Assembly: GCA_026120035.1 (NCBI GenBank)
Contig: JALRME010000080.1
Location: 1-44,687 of the forward strand
Source: Coleophoma eucalyptorum
Lineage: Eukaryota; Ascomycota; Leotiomycetes; Helotiales; Dermateaceae
DNA length: 44,687 nucleotides
Direction of reading: 5' to 3'
The notes beneath the pieces are model-generated. The model ran no database searches. It saw nothing but the letters and a program-made list of their open reading frames with translations, and was not told the DNA's origin. Positions 41,646-44,687 of this stretch are shown here, piece by piece; within the stretch, counting starts at the first letter, position 1, and every line of letters starts with the position of its first letter. Position numbers and translations under genes: made by a program.

Positions 41646-42619
41646 TTACTCAAAATCATCCTCATAAAAAACCAACGCTCTAACCTCAATGCTTTCCCTC
41701 GGTATCTCCCCCTTATACTCCTCATCTACAAATGCTGTATGTGGGACTCTTCTTGCCCTTCCATCCGTCTTCGAATCGAAACATTTAAAAATCAGCAGCT
41801 CTCGTGGCGTCTGTTTATACAGATAACACCACTTGTGTCCCTCTCTAGCTCTTACCGCAAAGTTCTCCCCCTCCCGATCAGGATAGATAAGTTTGATAGG
41901 TATAAGATCGTCATCAGAGACGCTACGTGCATCTGTAACTGCTAGTGGGTCTTTCAAGATCGTTTTAATTGGCCGCCAGACGTTAATAATCTGATGGCGG
42001 CTTTTCAGAAGCATGGACGCTTCAGTAGGGAGATGAAGTTTCACGTAGTTAGGGCCGGCACTATAAGATTGGTCGATATGCACTCGTTGAACAGGGACGC
42101 GAAGTGATGTAGTGGATAGGAGAGAAGGCACCTTAATAGAGGTGTTGGCTCCAACTTGGTTACATACATCAATAGACCCTCGCCGGATAGTATGTCCAAA
42201 TATGAAGATTTTAGAAGCACCAGTTCTAGAGGAAGAAGTTAGAGATTAAAGCTATATTGCGCATATAGTCGTACTCACGTTTTCTTAAGCAGACTCTCAA
42301 TTTCTTTATAGTAAACGCTCTTGACCTGCTCTTCGTCGTGGAATACCTTCTCCTGGCTTTCATATGTTACAAATTGGAAACCAGTCAAATCCAATCCAAA
42401 CTCATGTTCCGAACCTCGGATGTCTCTAACAGTCACTAGCTGTTGATTTGTTGGCTGTTTATACGTTTCAGGGTTTCCAATATAGATTGGTGCTGGTGAT
42501 GAACCGTCGTTATCGTTGTAGTAGTTTAGACTAGTGATGACATTGCGAGTTTGGTTTCGTGAGGCGGATTGCGTTGTAGAGAGTGGGACCTGAGCATAAT
42601 TTGTAAATGTGAAAGCCAT
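41646..42619 (-). CDS. CmcJ/AsaB/GA4-desaturase family oxidoreductase
   Basis: Model on the minus strand: exons 42619..42279 and 42225..41646 with one 53-nt GTGAGT..CTCTAG intron, 306 aa, no stops. Family landmarks appear in order: LNYYNDNDGSSPAP near residue 32, VTVRDIRGSEHEFGLDLTGF, YYKEIESLLKK, IFGHTIRRG after the junction, VQRVHIDQS, IINVWRPI, DDDLIPIKLIYPDREGE, GHKWCYLYKQTPRELLIFKCFDS, then DGRARRVPHTAF and PRESIEVRALVF at the end. His-Ile-Asp plus the later His in VPHTAF would be the Fe(II) triad of a 2-oxoglutarate-type oxygenase, by analogy with AsaB and GA4 desaturase. Such enzymes usually tailor secondary metabolites. No synthase gene lies nearby, so it stands alone in this window. 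Substrate unknown. Confidence 0.85.
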
Positions 42620-43284
42620 CGTTTGAATTCAAATTTGAGGATGAGTAGGTAATATCCAAGCGTTGTTAAGCTACCTCACTTTCTTCAGAGATAAGACAAA
42701 GCTATAAGGGCGCCTTGAGCTATACTTAAAAGAGAGAAGTATTCTTGGTGTGAGAAAACTATCTCAAACAGGTGCCAATCCTTTCACTGACATCTGACAA
42801 TTTATTTTAGCCAATTTATCAAGTTACATGTCGCAACTTGAAAGTAAACTCAGAGGCCACTACTGCTAGGAATTTAGTCCAGTGGCCAGCGAAGAAGACA
42901 CCATGGAAGCCGTAGTGAGGCATTTTTGCGAATGGCTGTGGGCTAAACCTGGTTTTCCTGCAGGTAGTAAAATTATACTCTTAACTAAACCTAGTCTGGG
43001 TTTCTATCTCCAATCCCAACAAGCACGCACTCATACCCTTATCTGTTAGGTTCCAGAAAATTCTAAGCAAGGTGTGACTACACCGCTAGGATGACTGGGT
43101 CTTCGGTGCTTGTAAGCACTGAGGCGTACGCCTTGCCTGAAGGTGTTATATTCTCCAATCAATTAAGAACTGATTCAAACTTAGCCAAGAGCTATATCTT
43201 TTTTACTCTGAAAAGCCTGGCCTTTCTCCAGCTTTTTCATGATTGAATTTATGTTACTTTGGCCTCACCTTTCTCTTCTTTATC
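42620..43284. promoter_or_regulatory. Divergent upstream region, CmcJ-family gene and HET gene
   Basis: About 665 bp between divergent starts. No ORF is supported. I saw no clear TATA box or operator. Confidence 0.3.
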
Positions 43285-44472
43285 ATGGAAGTGCCATCGG
43301 GATTTCGTAATACATCCAACGTTGACAGATATTGTTTCGATTCCTTAGAAAAGAGCACTGAACAATTTCGGCTCCTGCAGCTCTTGCCAAGCTCGAACAT
43401 CTTGCAACTGCAATTTTCACTTCGAACTTTTAGCCGGGCTAAAGCACCAGAGTACCAAGCACTCTCATACACCTGGGGCTTAGCAGATAGCAGTCAGCAG
43501 GGAAAATGCCGATCGTTTGGTTCAAGAATAATCTTGCTAGACGGTAAAGAGTTTCATATATTTGTAAATCTTCACAATGCCCTAGTAGACCTATGGCGTC
43601 AAGCAACTCTACATCAGTCTTTGGTATCCCCGAGCACATACTATTGGCTTGATGCCATTTGTGTGAATCAGGAAAATGACATAGAGCGTGGCCATCAGGT
43701 AAATATGATGGATGCTATATATGCCAATGCTTCCGGCGTCATTATTTGGCTGGGGGTAGAGAAAGAAAACCACAATGCACTTTTCAAGGGCTTGATTGAA
43801 AAGACAAGTCTGCTGGGAACGATCTTAGTCCACGATGCGAAGACAGCTGCCACCACAGGCTGGAATATATGGCATGAAAGCGATGAAAAGCGAGAAAAGT
43901 ATTGCTCACGCGTACATTTGCCACCGTTCACTGATGTAGCATGGCTCTATCTCCTGGAGCTATTCTCTCGGCAATGGTTTTCCCGACTCTGGGTCGTCCA
44001 AGAAGTAGCTTTGGCGCGTGAGGTTTATGTACTTTGTGGGGGTTCACAGTTCTCATGGAACGATATTCAGATGACTTCAGAGGCTTTTGCCACGGGGCTG
44101 GGTTCGGATATCAGCAACGTACATTTGAACCCTCAGGCTCGACAGCACTTCAGCACTTCGAATACCTGTTTGCTGCATATTTGCCGAATAAGAAACTGGT
44201 GTCAGACCAATACATATCCTGACGGCTTTCAAGAGTACTCGATACTCACAGGCGGAGTTGCCAATAGGCGACCATACGCCCCTGCAGTTCTTCTTGTCGT
44301 TCTCCGTTTCTTCCAGGTAATAGAAGGAAGAGACACATTAAAACTAGCTTGTAATCTAACCTATATACCGTTTATAACTAGGTATATACGAAGTTATCTT
44401 TGTACCTTAACGTTTACGATAAAGAACTATTCCTTTCTCTATTGTTCGAATACCTCCTTATATTCCTTCTAG
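43285..44472 (+). pseudogene. HET-domain (heterokaryon incompatibility) protein, 3' truncated at the telomere
   Basis: From the Met at 43285 the HET (PF06985) signatures stand in order: YQALSYTWG at residues 57-65, a NLHNAL segment, YWLDAICVNQEND, MMDAIYANASGVIIWLG, then RLWVVQEVALAREVYVLCG. HET domains trigger growth arrest or death when incompatible strains fuse. Good protein sequence ends at VLLVVLRFFQ; at 44316 a GT follows and the sequence turns into AT-rich subtelomeric DNA. The remaining ORF to 44472 (FITRYIRSYLCTLTF) is read from that DNA and is not HET-like. The SDPRDKIYALLG part and C-terminal region typical of the family are missing. An ATG at 43243 adds 14 residues without benefit. 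Probably not functional, though a bare HET domain could act alone. Confidence 0.8.
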
Positions 44473-44559
44473 AGGATATTATCCTTGCTATTATATCTCT
44501 CCTAACACGTAATATTATAAAGAATCTATATATTTATCTACGTGTTTATCTAATATCCC
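44316..44559. other. AT-rich telomere-associated sequence
   Basis: About 245 bp of AT-rich DNA with few CpG steps between the truncated HET domain and the telomere. It has no recognisable gene; it looks like RIP-altered subtelomeric sequence. Confidence 0.6.
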
Positions 44560-44687
44560 TTAGGGTTAGGGTTAGGGTTAGGGTTAGGGTTAGGGTTAGG
44601 GTTAGGGTTAGGGTTAGGGTTAGGGTTAGGGTTAGGGTTAGGGTTAGGGTTAGGGTTAGGGTTAGGGTTAGGGTTAGGGTTAGGGTT
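44560..44687 (+). repeat. Telomere, (TTAGGG)21 plus TT
   Basis: 128 bases of uninterrupted TTAGGG, G-rich strand running 5' to 3' toward the window end, as at a right chromosome end. No variant units are seen. TTAGGG is the usual repeat of filamentous ascomycetes. Confidence 0.98.

Overview
This is the right-hand end of a filamentous ascomycete chromosome. The last 128 bases are 21 perfect TTAGGG units plus TT, so the window runs from a subtelomere into the telomere. Introns of about 45-130 nt with GT..AG ends, a Zn2Cys6 regulator, a HET-domain gene, a PTH11-type receptor, a GH28 polygalacturonase and Copia LTRs all indicate Pezizomycotina. A plant-associated Leotiomycete is my inference from the polygalacturonase and is not proven by the sequence.

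Layout. 1-4.4 kb: an LTR end, AT-rich decayed DNA with the C-terminus of a pogo-like transposase, and an unrecognised minus-strand exon. 4.4-5.8 kb: an intact four-exon PTH11-like/rhodopsin-fold membrane protein. 6.0-6.9 kb: three LTR pieces, one a complete solo LTR with a perfect 5-bp target duplication. 7.8-11.0 kb: two secretory-pathway surface proteins (a cysteine-rich single-pass protein and a two-domain fasciclin protein), both with frame breaks. 11.9-14.4 kb: a nest of solo LTRs from three families with a Copia RNase H remnant and a dehydrogenase fragment. 14.9-21.0 kb: the best-preserved block, with a Zn2Cys6 transcription factor and two secreted intradiol dioxygenases on opposite strands. 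21.3-30.8 kb: a fold-back element, a small spliced membrane protein, and a long gene whose 5' half is wrecked while its C2H2 zinc-finger half is open. 30.8-32.2 kb: an intact four-exon endopolygalacturonase. 32.5-41.4 kb: mostly relics, including an unrecognised spliced gene of about 367 codons and an orphan lipase-like domain of the kind found at the N-terminus of fungal NLR proteins. 41.6-42.6 kb: an intact two-exon CmcJ/AsaB/GA4-desaturase-family enzyme. 43.3-44.3 kb: a HET gene cut off by AT-rich telomere-adjacent DNA.

Functional reading. The intact genes (dioxygenase pair, polygalacturonase, CmcJ-family enzyme, PTH11-like receptor, Zn2Cys6 factor) fit sensing and breaking down plant material or aromatics, plus possible secondary metabolism. 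The broken genes are mainly surface proteins and self/non-self recognition genes (HET, NLR-like). I found no operon-like or CRISPR-like system. The least explained items are the dioxygenase/regulator block with palindromes upstream of one gene, and the unrecognised spliced gene at 34.5-35.7 kb. Exon joins were deduced by eye from splice consensus and frame and should be treated as models.
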